Below, in pieces: positions 34,223 to 43,009 of a DNA stretch of 64,000 nt. The position numbers were made by a program, and so were the translations under genes. Source of the stretch: Lentibacter algarum (lineage in GTDB: Bacteria; Pseudomonadota; Alphaproteobacteria; Rhodobacterales; Rhodobacteraceae); the NCBI RefSeq assembly GCF_040580765.1, contig NZ_CP158687.1:2046001-2110000 (forward strand), read 5' to 3'. The stretch's first letter is position 1. Each line of letters begins with the position of its first letter. The notes under the pieces are model-generated. The model made no database searches, had not been told where the DNA came from, and worked only from the letters and a program-made list of their open reading frames with translations.

Positions 34223-37072
34223 TTACTCAGCCGCTTCAGCATAGTCCTCAAGCGGAGGACAGGTGCAGACAAGGTGACGGTCGCCATAGGCATTGTCGAC
34301 ACGGTTCACGGGTGGCCAGTATTTGTCCACACGGAACGCCCCCTTCGGGAAGCAAGCCTGCTCGCGCGAATAGGGCCTGTCCCACTCTCGCACGAGGTCT
34401 TCCATCGTATGCGGCGCATTCTTCAGCGGGTTGTTTTCCGGGTCCATCTTGCCCTCTTCAATCTCACGGATCTCTTCGCGGATCGCGAGCATGGCGTCAC
34501 AAAAACGGTCAAGCTCCGCCTTTGTCTCTGACTCCGTCGGCTCAATCATCAATGTGCCTGCGACGGGCCAGCTCATGGTTGGGGCATGAAAGCCGTTGTC
34601 CATCAGGCGCTTGGCAATATCGTCAACGGTGACCCCTGCACTCTCCGCATAAGGACGCGTATCGATGATACACTCATGCGCCACTCGCCCTTGGCGGCCT
34701 TTGTAAAGCACATCAAACGCCCCTTCGAGCCGCTTGGCGATGTAGTTGGCATTGAGAATCGCCACGCGCGTAGCCTGCGTCAGCCCCTCACCGCCCATCA
34801 TGAGCACATAGGCCCAAGAAATCGGCAAAATCGAGGGTGACCCGTAAGGAGCTCCGCTCACTGGCCCTGCACTGCCACCTGTCTCAGGATGACCAGGAAG
34901 ATGCGGCACAAGATGCGCTTTCACACCAATCGGCCCCATGCCTGGCCCGCCGCCGCCATGCGGAATGCAGAAGGTCTTGTGCAAGTTGAGGTGGCTCACA
35001 TCGCCGCCCAGATCGCCAGGCTTTGAAAGGCCCACCATCGCATTGAGGTTCGCCCCGTCAATATAGACCTGCCCACCACGGCTATGTGTGATCTCGCAGA
35101 CTTCCTGCACAGTCTCTTCGAAAACCCCGTGTGTGGAGGGGTATGTGATCATACAGCCTGCAAGGTTGTCCTTGTGCTCCTCGGCCTTGGCGCGGAAGTC
35201 CTCAAGATCAATATCGCCATTCTCCGCCGACTTGATCACAACAACTTTCCACCCCACCATCTGGGCGCTCGCAGGGTTTGTCCCGTGTGCACTCATCGGA
35301 ATGAGGCAAACATCGCGGTGACCTTGGCCTTGCGCCTCGTGATACTGCGCAATCGTGAGCAGACCCGCATATTCGCCCTGCGCGCCAGAGTTTGGCTGCA
35401 TCGACATCCCGTCATACCCCGTGATGTCGCAAAGCTTGGCGCTCAGATCTTCAAGCATTTCGGCATAGCCAAGCGCTTGGTCCTTGGGCGCAAACGGATG
35501 CATCATCGAAAATTCACGCCAGCTCACAGGCATCATTTCCGCCGCCGAGTTCAGTTTCATTGTGCAAGAGCCCAGCGGGATCATCGCGCGATCCAGCGCC
35601 AAATCGCGGTCCGACAAGCGCCGCATATAGCGCATCATCTCGGTCTCGGCGCGGTTCATGTGAAAGATCGGGTGCTGCAAATATGAGCTCTCGCGATGCA
35701 TATCTTCGGGCACGCGGTATTCGGGTGCAAACTCATTATCCTTGCGTTCAATCCCGAAGGCGCGCCAAACGGCTTCGACAGTTTCAGGTCGTGTCGCCTC
35801 ATCGAGCGCAATACCGACACGGCTTTCGCCCACAGCACGCAGATTGACACCCTCATCAAGCGCCGATTTCATCACCGCCGCCTGAAGCGGCCCGACATCC
35901 ACAGTGATCGTATCAAAAAAGCTTTGCGGATCGACTTTAAAGCCCGCAGCCTCAAGCCCCTTGGCCAAACGCACGGTCTTGCGGTGAATACGCTGCGCAA
36001 TCGCCTTAAGACCTTCGGGGCCATGAAAGACCGCATACATAGACGCCATCACAGCCAGCAAAGCCTGAGCTGTACAGACGTTGCTCGTGGCTTTCTCGCG
36101 GCGGATATGTTGCTCGCGGGTTTGCAAGCTGAGGCGATAAGCGCGGTTGCCGTGACTGTCCACAGAAACACCGACAATCCGCCCTGGCAAAGCGCGCTTA
36201 TAGGCGTCTTTACATGCCATATAAGCCGCGTGCGGTCCGCCATAACCCATCGGAACACCGAAGCGCTGCGTGTTGCCCACGGCAATATCTGCGCCCATCG
36301 CACCTGGCTCTTTGAGCAGCGTGAGCGAGAGCGGGTCCGCAGCCACAATACCGATCGCCTTGTGCTCATGGAGTGCTGCAATATGGCCTGTGAAGTCACG
36401 CACATGGCCGTATGTGCCGGGGTATTGGAACAGCGCGCCAAACACTTCGCTTGCATTCATCTTATCTGGGTTGCCGACAATCACTTCTATGCCGAGCGGT
36501 TCCGCGCGGGTCTTCACCACTGCAATGTTCTGAGGATGACAGTCGCGGTCTACAAAGAAAGCCTTCGCCTTTGATTTCGCCACACGTTGCGCCATTGTCA
36601 TCGCCTCAGCGCAAGCGGTTGCTTCGTCCAACAGCGAGGCGTTGGCCACATCAAGCCCCGTGAGGTCCGTCACCATTGTTTGGAAGTTCAGAAGTGCCTC
36701 TAGGCGGCCTTGGCTGATCTCTGGCTGATAGGGCGTATAGGCCGTATACCACGCAGGGTTTTCGAGAATGTTACGCTGGATCGCGGGTGGCGTCACCGTG
36801 CCGTGGTAGCCCTGCCCGATGAGAGAACGCAGCACCTTGTTCTTACCCGCGGTAATCCGCATGCGGTGCAACATTTCACGCTCTGACAAAGGCTTGCCAA
36901 AATCGAGCGGCTTTGCTTGGCGGATGCTCTTGGGAACAGTCTGATCAATCAACGCCTCAAGGCTCGTAACACTGAGTACCTTGAACATTTCGTGCATCTC
37001 TGCAGGGCTCGGCCCGATATGGCGACGGTTGGCAAAATCATACGGCAAATACTCGGTCGGGGTGAACGGCAT
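34223..37072 (-). CDS. gcvP: Glycine dehydrogenase (decarboxylating), P-protein of the glycine cleavage system
   Basis: A 949-residue PLP enzyme that decarboxylates glycine and transfers the aminomethyl group to GcvH lipoyl-Lys. Both halves of the family are in one chain. The PLP site is [19 protein letters not shown] (the Lys after NLH) near residue 690. The start is the ATG at 37072 ([12 protein letters not shown]) with GGAGG five bases upstream; the TTG at 37084 is in frame. Last gene of the gcvT-gcvH-gcvP operon, behind the glycine riboswitch. Confidence 0.97.
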   Translation of the reverse strand: MPFTPTEYLPYDFANRRHIGPSPAEMHEMFKVLSVTSLEALIDQTVPKSIRQAKPLDFGKPLSEREMLHRMRITAGKNKVLRSLIGQGYHGTVTPPAIQRNILENPAWYTAYTPYQPEISQGRLEALLNFQTMVTDLTGLDVANASLLDEATACAEAMTMAQRVAKSKAKAFFVDRDCHPQNIAVVKTRAEPLGIEVIVGNPDKMNASEVFGALFQYPGTYGHVRDFTGHIAALHEHKAIGIVAADPLSLTLLKEPGAMGADIAVGNTQRFGVPMGYGGPHAAYMACKDAYKRALPGRIVGVSVDSHGNRAYRLSLQTREQHIRREKATSNVCTAQALLAVMASMYAVFHGPEGLKAIAQRIHRKTVRLAKGLEAAGFKVDPQSFFDTITVDVGPLQAAVMKSALDEGVNLRAVGESRVGIALDEATRPETVEAVWRAFGIERKDNEFAPEYRVPEDMHRESSYLQHPIFHMNRAETEMMRYMRRLSDRDLALDRAMIPLGSCTMKLNSAAEMMPVSWREFSMMHPFAPKDQALGYAEMLEDLSAKLCDITGYDGMSMQPNSGAQGEYAGLLTIAQYHEAQGQGHRDVCLIPMSAHGTNPASAQMVGWKVVVIKSAENGDIDLEDFRAKAEEHKDNLAGCMITYPSTHGVFEETVQEVCEITHSRGGQVYIDGANLNAMVGLSKPGDLGGDVSHLNLHKTFCIPHGGGGPGMGPIGVKAHLVPHLPGHPETGGSAGPVSGAPYGSPSILPISWAYVLMMGGEGLTQATRVAILNANYIAKRLEGAFDVLYKGRQGRVAHECIIDTRPYAESAGVTVDDIAKRLMDNGFHAPTMSWPVAGTLMIEPTESETKAELDRFCDAMLAIREEIREIEEGKMDPENNPLKNAPHTMEDLVREWDRPYSREQACFPKGAFRVDKYWPPVNRVDNAYGDRHLVCTCPPLEDYAEAAE

Positions 37073-37098
37073 AACATCCTCCAAGGGGCAAAGCCCTG

Positions 37099-37120
37099 CT
37101 TTTTCTTTCTAAAAATATCC
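37099..37120 (-). repeat. GGATATTT/GAAAGA motif, copy upstream of gcvP
   Basis: On the minus strand GGATATTTTTA is followed by GAAAGAAAAAG, ending 27 bases before the gcvP ATG. It belongs to the motif set also at 25768-25792 and 42537-42560. Confidence 0.5.
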
Positions 37121-37150
37121 GCGCCGCAGGCTCCCCACGGCGCGACAGGC

Positions 37151-37510
37151 TTAGCCGACGAATTTCTTATACTCGGCTTCGTCCATATAGTCGTCCATCG
37201 GGCTCAGATCGGAGGGCTTCATCTTGAAGAACCACGCATCCCCAAGCGGGTCGTCGTTTACTTTGCTTGGCTCATCTACAAGCATGGAGTTCACTTCCAC
37301 AATTTCACCATCCAGCGGCGCCAGAATGTCCGAAGCGGCTTTAACACTCTCGATCACACAGATTTCTTCGTCTTTGGTCACTTCAGTGCCCTCTTCAGGC
37401 AAGTCGATAAAGACCACATCGCCGAGCTGCTCGCTGGCGTGTTCTGTGATGCCAACGACGATCAATCCGTCTTCTTCGCGCAACCATTCGTGTTCTTCGG
37501 TAAATTTCAT
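37151..37510 (-). CDS. gcvH: Glycine cleavage system H protein
   Basis: A 119-residue lipoyl carrier protein. The lipoylation site is K57 in VIESVKAASDI and the domain is a complete biotinyl/lipoyl fold. It carries the aminomethyl group between P, T and L proteins. Lipoylation needs LipB (14.8 kb) and LipA. Between gcvT (20 bases away) and gcvP (78 bases away). Confidence 0.96.
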   Translation of the reverse strand: MKFTEEHEWLREEDGLIVVGITEHASEQLGDVVFIDLPEEGTEVTKDEEICVIESVKAASDILAPLDGEIVEVNSMLVDEPSKVNDDPLGDAWFFKMKPSDLSPMDDYMDEAEYKKFVG

Positions 37511-37530
37511 GTTTGTCTCCTTGATGTGTC

Positions 37531-38646
37531 TTAGCGTTTGAAATTTGCAGGGGTGAAGGGCAGCTTCGCCACCTTCACAGGCAGGCGCTTTCCGCGCACC
37601 TCCCCAAATAATTGTGTGCCAATCTGGCTCACGTCTGTGGGCACATAGGCCATAGCCATCGGCCCTTGTAGTGTCGGGCCAAAAGCACCCGATGTCACAA
37701 AACCAATCGGCGCGCCGCCCTCGGCGCCCGCGAAAATCTCCGTCCCCTCGCGCATGGGTGCCCGCCCTTCTGGCAAGAGGCCCACACGCTTGCGCGCCAC
37801 GCCCTCTGCCAACTGGGCAAGAATCACATCCGCGCCCTCAAAGCCGCCAGCCCGCTCGCCTCCTTCGCGGCGCACTTTCTGGATGCCCCAAGTAAGAGCC
37901 GCCTCGACTGGACTGGTGGCAGCGTCAATATCATGGCCATAGAGGCAGAGGCCCGCTTCAAGGCGCAGGCTGTCTCGCGCACCAAGGCCGATCGGCTCAA
38001 CCTGCTCATTCGCAAGCAAAGCGCGCGCCAAAGCGACAGCCGCCTCTTCGGGCACAGAAATTTCATAGCCGTCCTCGCCCGTGTAGCCCGAGCGCGACAC
38101 CCAGCATTCGACTCCATTCAAAGTGACGGTCGCCACATCCATAAAGCGCATATCCGCGACTTCGGGGGCCAGCTTGGCCAGCGCAGTTTCGGCCGCTGGT
38201 CCTTGCAGGGCGAGCAATGCGCGATCCTCAATATATTCGACAGTTACATCTGGCTCCAAAGCGGCACGCAACCGCGCGACATCAGCCTCTTTGCAGCCCG
38301 CGTTGACCACAAGAAACAAATGATCACCACGGTTGGCAAACATGAGATCGTCTTCAATCCCGCCCGCTGCATTGGTGAAAAAACCATAACGCTGACGGCC
38401 ATCTTCCAGCCCAATCACATCCTGCGGAATAAGGGCTTCAAGGCCAGCTGCGGCGCCAGCGCCGCGCAGGATAACCTGCCCCATATGGCTCACATCAAAA
38501 AGCCCCGCCCCTGCGCGGCAGTGTAAATGCTCTTTCATCACACCGAGCGGATACTGCACAGGCATATCATAGCCCGCAAACGGAACCATTTTGGCTCCAA
38601 GCTCAAGATGCATGTCATAGAGCGGCGTTTGCCGTAAGTCGGCCAT
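37531..38646 (-). CDS. gcvT: Aminomethyltransferase, T protein of the glycine cleavage system
   Basis: A 371-residue protein that transfers the methylene unit to tetrahydrofolate and releases ammonia. The N-terminal tetrahydrofolate-binding domain (DMHLELGAKMVPFAGYDMPVQ, FDVSHMGQ) and GYTGEDGYEIS are clear. First gene of the operon, 76 bases after the end of the tandem riboswitch. Confidence 0.95.
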   Translation of the reverse strand: MADLRQTPLYDMHLELGAKMVPFAGYDMPVQYPLGVMKEHLHCRAGAGLFDVSHMGQVILRGAGAAAGLEALIPQDVIGLEDGRQRYGFFTNAAGGIEDDLMFANRGDHLFLVVNAGCKEADVARLRAALEPDVTVEYIEDRALLALQGPAAETALAKLAPEVADMRFMDVATVTLNGVECWVSRSGYTGEDGYEISVPEEAAVALARALLANEQVEPIGLGARDSLRLEAGLCLYGHDIDAATSPVEAALTWGIQKVRREGGERAGGFEGADVILAQLAEGVARKRVGLLPEGRAPMREGTEIFAGAEGGAPIGFVTSGAFGPTLQGPMAMAYVPTDVSQIGTQLFGEVRGKRLPVKVAKLPFTPANFKR

Positions 38647-38721
38647 AGGTTTTCCCCTTCAAACCCGCCGAAATTGTAAATTCGCAGGCATCATATCAAC
38701 GCACCACAACAGTGCGCCCTT

Positions 38722-38876
38722 GATGCCCCTCTCTGTCCTTTTGCCTGAGATCGCTATCCCTTCGGCGGACGCTCTCACGCCTCTCTCCAGATTTTTGGTC
38801 AATCCCGCGGTCCTGTGGCCTGAGAGTTTCCGGGGCGGTTGCTCCTTCGGCACTGACTCGCGCCAGTTCTCCCGTG
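38722..38876 (-). promoter_or_regulatory. Tandem glycine riboswitch upstream of gcvT
   Basis: On the minus strand two aptamers follow each other. Aptamer I (about 38800-38876) has GGGAGAACTGGCGCGAGTC, GCCGAAGG (38844-38851) and CTCTCAGGCC (38818-38827). Aptamer II (about 38722-38795) has GGAGAGAGGCGTGAGAGC, GCCGAAGGG and CTCAGGCAAAAGGACAGAG. GCCGAAGG plus CTCAGGC with a tandem pair is the glycine riboswitch signature. Glycine binding turns on the cleavage operon in known cases. An RNA hairpin CGCAC/GTGCG near 38701-38717 may be part of the expression platform. Confidence 0.94.
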
Positions 38877-38935
38877 GGGTTGTTGGCATACATTAGAATA
38901 CAGCCACATGTCTCGCAAGCGCGAAAATGCGTCGC

Positions 38936-39388
38936 TTATGCGACGTGTTCGCAGCGAAACGTGCCAAGGATTGCCTCAAGCGGGGCATTGTCACACACCA
39001 GCGCATCCAGCGTCACGCCATCAAGATGCCCATAAAAAGCTTCTGCTGCATCGCGGATGGCAAGACGCAAACGGCAAGCCTCCTTCAGGGGGCAGGAGTT
39101 ATCCAGATCGGCAAAGCACTCCGCCAACGGCACTTCGCTTTCAAACTCGCGAAAAACATCGCCGATGACGATCTCTCCAGGCGCACGCGCCAGCCGCAGG
39201 CCACCATTTCGGCCCCGCTGGGTGTGCAGAAAGCCGCGCTGTCCAAGACGGTTTATCACTTGGGCAAGATGGTTTTCAGAGGCATTGCACGGCCCCGCAA
39301 TATCGCTTTTGGTGACAAGCCTGCCCGGATTGACAGCACAAAACATGAGAATTCGGATCGCAATATTGGTCCGTTTGGTGATGCGCAT
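38936..39388 (-). CDS. nsrR: Rrf2-family regulator, NsrR-like (NO-sensing Fe-S repressor)
   Basis: A 150-residue winged-helix protein. The DNA-binding half has NASENHLAQVINRLGQRGF, and the Cys cluster C91-x7-C99-x5-C105 (CFADLDNSCPLKEACRL) fits a [Fe-S]-binding Rrf2 protein; LHTQRGRNGGLRLA is typical of NsrR over IscR. NsrR proteins repress NO-detoxification genes and lose the cluster when NO binds. The ATG at 39388 with GGAGGG upstream is chosen. An FNR-type box lies at 39446-39459. Confidence 0.8.
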   Translation of the reverse strand: MRITKRTNIAIRILMFCAVNPGRLVTKSDIAGPCNASENHLAQVINRLGQRGFLHTQRGRNGGLRLARAPGEIVIGDVFREFESEVPLAECFADLDNSCPLKEACRLRLAIRDAAEAFYGHLDGVTLDALVCDNAPLEAILGTFRCEHVA

Positions 39389-39445
39389 GAGGGCCCTCCA
39401 GAGGCTAAGCTGCATCTCACTTACATCATCAAGACCCAAAACCAT

Positions 39446-39459
39446 TTGACATAAATCAA
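39446..39459. promoter_or_regulatory. FNR-type palindrome between nsrR and the GGCT-like gene
   Basis: TTGACATAAATCAA matches TTGAT-N4-ATCAA in nine of ten fixed positions. It lies 58-71 bases upstream of the nsrR ATG and 22-35 bases upstream of the divergent gene. Confidence 0.55.
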
Positions 39460-39480
39460 CAGTCCAATCATCCACGCACC

Positions 39481-40050
39481 ATGGAACGCGCTTACTTCTT
39501 TGGCTATGGCTCGCTCGTCAATCGGGCCACTCATAGCTTTACAGACGCTCATAAAGCCCGCGCCAGCGGCTGGCGCCGCGCGTGGCGCAGCACAGCGCTC
39601 AGGCCCGTATCCTTTTTGACAGCCATCCCCGACAGAGAGTGCGAAATAGACGGCCTGATCGCCCATGTGCCCAATGATGACTGGGCCGCGCTCGATGCAC
39701 GCGAGCACGCCTATGCCCGTGTCGGCGCCGCGCATCAAATAAGCCACCCCCTCGGGACAAAAGCCGCTTCTATCGCGATCTACGCAATCGCGGATGGCCA
39801 TCATTTTGACCCGAGCTTGGAGAACCCGATCCTCTTGAGTTACCTTGATGTCGTCATTCAGGGATATCTCACCGAGTTCGGCGAAGAGGGCGCTGCGCGC
39901 TTCTTTGAGACAACATCAGGCTGGAATGCCCCCCTGCTCAACGACCGCGCCGCGCCACTCTATCCACGCGCCCAAAGCCTGACATCCGATGAAACCTCAT
40001 TCATCGATCAGGCTCTCGCCCGCCTCGGCGTTGTTGCGCACAAAAGGTAA
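39481..40050 (+). CDS. Gamma-glutamylcyclotransferase-like protein
   Basis: A 189-residue soluble protein. The N-terminal AYFFGYGSLVN matches the GGCT-fold motif (YGSL) that binds the gamma-glutamyl substrate, and DDWAALDAREHAYARV holds a Glu/Arg pair in the right region. ChaC-type members degrade glutathione, but specificity is not shown. No Shine-Dalgarno sequence precedes the ATG. Confidence 0.72.
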   Translation: MERAYFFGYGSLVNRATHSFTDAHKARASGWRRAWRSTALRPVSFLTAIPDRECEIDGLIAHVPNDDWAALDAREHAYARVGAAHQISHPLGTKAASIAIYAIADGHHFDPSLENPILLSYLDVVIQGYLTEFGEEGAARFFETTSGWNAPLLNDRAAPLYPRAQSLTSDETSFIDQALARLGVVAHKR

Positions 40051-40057
40051 GGCGTGC

Positions 40058-41380
40058 TTAAGCGCGCGCCTTGATCACTTTCAACAGTGGCAAAAGCGCC
40101 GCCATGTCAGGTCCATGCGCCATTCCTGTGAGCGCCTTGCGCAGCGGCATGAAAAGCCCACGGCCCCTGCGGCCCGTCGCCTCTTTCACAGCAGCTGTCC
40201 ACGCGCCCCAGCTTTCGCCAGTCAACGCGCCCTCAGGCAAAAGCGCCATTGCCTCGGTGACAAACTCCGCATCTTCCGCATCGATCACAGGCTCTGCACC
40301 CTCGGTGACAAGCGTCCACCACGTCGTAAGGTCTTTACGAACCTCGATATTTTCGTGGACTGCATTCCAAAAAGCCTCAGCCAAATCTGCAGGCACACCC
40401 AGCGCCGCGATCTCATCTGCCACTTCGGAAAAAGGCAGTGCGTGCAAATATTTCGCCGTCAGCGGGCCAAGATCCGCCACATCAAACTTGGTTGGCGCCG
40501 TACCAAAATGCGACAGCTCAAAACCGTCGATCAATTCGGCCATCTCGCTGCGCAGCTCCATCGGGTCAGACGAGCCAAGCCGCGCCATCATGCTTAGGAG
40601 TGCCATCGGCTCCACACCCTGCGCGCGCAGATCGCGCAGCGCCAACGTGCCAAGACGCTTTGACAAAGCCTCGCCCTGCGGACCTGTCAAAAGCGAGTGA
40701 TGGGCAAAGCTTGGCAGCGTGCCGCCAAGTGCCTGAATGATCTGGATCTGCGTGGCCGTATTGGTCACATGGTCCGCCCCGCGCACCACATTTGTGACAC
40801 CCATTTCAGTGTCATCGACAACGCTGGCCATTGTGTAAAGCATTTGCCCGTCCGCGCGAATAAGCACAGGGTCCGAAACAGAGGCCGCATCAATCGACAC
40901 ATCTCCGATGATCCCATCGGTCCACTCGATGCGCTCCTGATCAAGCTTAAAGCGCCAGTAGCCCCCCCGCTCAGCGCGCAGCGCATCTTTTTCCGCCTCA
41001 GATAAAGCAAGCCCCGCACGGTCATAAACAGGCGGCTTGCCCATATTGAGCTGTTTCTTGCGCTTGAGGTCAAGCTCCGTGGGCGTCTCGAAGACTTCGT
41101 AAAAGCGCCCCATGTCTCGCAGCTTCTGCGCCGCTTCCTCATAGCGCTCAAGGCGCAGCGACTGGCGCTCGACGCGGTCCCACGTCAGGCCAAGCCACTC
41201 AAGGTCTTCCTTGATCGCATCAACATATTCTTCCTTGGAGCGCTCTGGGTCCGTGTCATCAATCCGCAGGATAAATTCACCCCCTGCCTTGCGGGCGATG
41301 AGAAAGTTCATCAGCGCCGTGCGCAGGTTGCCAACATGGATATAACCAGTGGGGGAAGGGGCAAAGCGAGTAACAGTCAT
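40058..41380 (-). CDS. gltX: Glutamyl-tRNA synthetase (short form)
   Basis: Charges tRNA-Glu (a tRNA-Glu gene lies at 62.8 kb). The 440 residues have the class I motifs PSPTGYIHVGN (HIGH-like) and LSKRLGT (KMSKS-like). At 440 residues it is shorter than the usual 465-500 and fits a second GltX type of alphaproteobacteria. The frame runs to 41980, but the family start MTVTRFAPSPTG at 41380 is clear, with GGAGAG upstream. Confidence 0.93.
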   Translation of the reverse strand: MTVTRFAPSPTGYIHVGNLRTALMNFLIARKAGGEFILRIDDTDPERSKEEYVDAIKEDLEWLGLTWDRVERQSLRLERYEEAAQKLRDMGRFYEVFETPTELDLKRKKQLNMGKPPVYDRAGLALSEAEKDALRAERGGYWRFKLDQERIEWTDGIIGDVSIDAASVSDPVLIRADGQMLYTMASVVDDTEMGVTNVVRGADHVTNTATQIQIIQALGGTLPSFAHHSLLTGPQGEALSKRLGTLALRDLRAQGVEPMALLSMMARLGSSDPMELRSEMAELIDGFELSHFGTAPTKFDVADLGPLTAKYLHALPFSEVADEIAALGVPADLAEAFWNAVHENIEVRKDLTTWWTLVTEGAEPVIDAEDAEFVTEAMALLPEGALTGESWGAWTAAVKEATGRRGRGLFMPLRKALTGMAHGPDMAALLPLLKVIKARA

Positions 41381-41539
41381 GGGAGGCTCTCCGAAATGGG
41401 CTGGCGCGGGGTTTCCCATACCCTCGCGACAATGTCCAGATGAGCCTGCATCGAGATGGCCTGTCAAATTTGCGTGAAAGTCATCCACAGCCAGAAAGAG
41501 CGCGTATAACTGAAGTACAAATGTATCAGGGAGATCAGT

Positions 41540-42472
41540 ATGACACCGTTTCAAAAGCACATCACGCGCCGCTCGGCCCTTTTGGGGGCCGCAGCGCTGC
41601 CCTTCGCCGCCGCAAGCGTCAGCCCCGCCTTCGCCGCCGCCGAAATGCTCGGCGCGTCCACGGCCAAATTCAATCGTGTGAAGCTTGGCAGCTTTGAAGT
41701 CACCTCGCTTCTGGCTGGCACACGCACCGTGCCCGAGCCGCAAAGCATCTTTGGCATGAATGCCACCCCTGAAGAGTTTGCGGAGGCCTCCAGCACAGCG
41801 AATATTCCGACAGACAAGGCGCAGTTTTTCTTTACGCCCACCGTGGTCAACACAGGCGAAAAGCTTGTGCTTTTTGACACGGGCCTCAACGCAGGCGGCA
41901 TCACAGGCGCCCTCTCCGCCGCAGGCTACAGCCCTGATCAGATTGATACGGTTGTGCTCACTCACATGCACGGTGACCATATCGGCGGCATGATGAACGA
42001 CGGCGCACCCACCTTTGCCAACGCGGACTATGTAACAGGCGCGGCAGAGTTCAACGCATGGGACATGGCTGGCAATGAAGGCTTTGAAGCCAACGTGCGC
42101 CCTATGGCCGAGAAAATGACGATGCTCGACGATGGCGGCTCTGTCGCCTCAGGTATCACAGCCATGGCCGCCTTTGGCCACACACCGGGGCATATGGCCT
42201 ATATGCTAGAAAGCGACGGCGCGCAGCTGGTGCTGGGCGCAGATTTTGCAAACCACTACGTCTGGTCCCTCGCCTACCCCGACTGGGAAGTGAAATTTGA
42301 CCGTGACAAGGCGATGGCAGCTCAAACGCGTCGTAAAATGCTCGGGATGATGGCAGCCGATAAGATCCCGTTCATCGGATATCACATGCCCTTCCCTGCC
42401 ATCGGCTATGTCGAGACCCGCAATGAGGGCTTTCACTATGTACCCGCAAGCTACCAAATGCTGATGGAGTGA
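41540..42472 (+). CDS. MBL-fold metallo-hydrolase with Tat signal
   Basis: A 310-residue secreted metallo-beta-lactamase-fold hydrolase. The N-terminus has a twin-arginine signal (HITRRSALLGAAALPFAAAS, RR at 10-11). The zinc motif is THMHGDHIGG (H142, H144, D146, H147), with later metal residues such as GHTPGHMAYML. Substrate unknown; the fold includes lactonases and phosphodiesterases. Confidence 0.87.
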   Translation: MTPFQKHITRRSALLGAAALPFAAASVSPAFAAAEMLGASTAKFNRVKLGSFEVTSLLAGTRTVPEPQSIFGMNATPEEFAEASSTANIPTDKAQFFFTPTVVNTGEKLVLFDTGLNAGGITGALSAAGYSPDQIDTVVLTHMHGDHIGGMMNDGAPTFANADYVTGAAEFNAWDMAGNEGFEANVRPMAEKMTMLDDGGSVASGITAMAAFGHTPGHMAYMLESDGAQLVLGADFANHYVWSLAYPDWEVKFDRDKAMAAQTRRKMLGMMAADKIPFIGYHMPFPAIGYVETRNEGFHYVPASYQMLME

Positions 42473-42479
42473 GACGGTA

Positions 42480-42529
42480 TCGGATTTTCGCTCCGCGAAA
42501 ATCCGACCCGCTGGGGGCTTTGCCCCCAG
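42480..42529. repeat. Two adjacent strong hairpins after the MBL gene
   Basis: First hairpin: TCGGATTTTCGC (42480-42491), loop TCC, GCGAAAATCCGA (42495-42506), a 12-bp perfect stem. Second: CTGGGGGC (42511-42518), loop TTT, GCCCCCAG (42522-42529). Together they likely stop or stabilise transcripts; similar elements are common in this group. Confidence 0.6.
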
Positions 42530-42536
42530 ACCCCCA

Positions 42537-42560
42537 GGATATTTTTGGAAAGAAAAAGAA
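42537..42560 (+). repeat. GGATATTT/GAAAGA motif, copy upstream of the DCC-family gene
   Basis: GGATATTTTTG is followed by GAAAGAAAAAGAA, 72 bases before the ATG at 42632 and directly after the hairpin pair. Confidence 0.5.
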
Positions 42561-42631
42561 CGGCTGCAGAGAGCCTTTTCGCCTCAACAGATTTTGAACG
42601 GATACTGCCTTTGGGAGAGATAACAAATAGT

Positions 42632-43009
42632 ATGAACACAGACCAAGTCTCTGAACTCACTGTCTATTTTGACGGGTCCTGCCCGCTGTGTACGCTTGAG
42701 ATAGATCACTACAAACGGCAATCAGGCGCGCAGAAGCTTTGCTTTGTGGATGCATCTTCATCCCCAGATCTGGGCAGTGATCTGCCCCGTGAAACAGCGC
42801 TCGGACGCTTTCATGTGCGCGAAGCGAATGGAGCACTCCTCTCGGGCGCGCGTGGTTTCGTGGCGATCTGGTCCATTTTGCCACGCTGGCGATGGGCGGC
42901 ACGGCTCGCAGGCCTGCCTGCGGTGACACCTCTCCTTGAAGTGGCCTACCGTGGGTTCCTGCCTCTGCGTCCTTGGCTCGCCCGCATCGCCGCGCGGCGT
43001 CTCCCTTAA
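42632..43009 (+). CDS. DCC-family (DUF393) thiol protein
   Basis: A 125-residue protein. It starts LTVYFDGSCPLCTLEIDHYKRQ, the DCC family signature YFDG-x-CPLC, a CxxC thiol motif on a thioredoxin-like strand. The C-terminal helix region is hydrophobic. Probably a thiol-disulfide oxidoreductase of unknown partner. GGGAGAG lies 11 bases before the ATG. Its stop overlaps the nadE stop by 4 bases tail to tail. Confidence 0.82.
   Translation: MNTDQVSELTVYFDGSCPLCTLEIDHYKRQSGAQKLCFVDASSSPDLGSDLPRETALGRFHVREANGALLSGARGFVAIWSILPRWRWAARLAGLPAVTPLLEVAYRGFLPLRPWLARIAARRLP

Noticed and set aside
35696..36574. 292-codon frame antisense to gcvP
   Set aside because: Shadow of a highly conserved gene.
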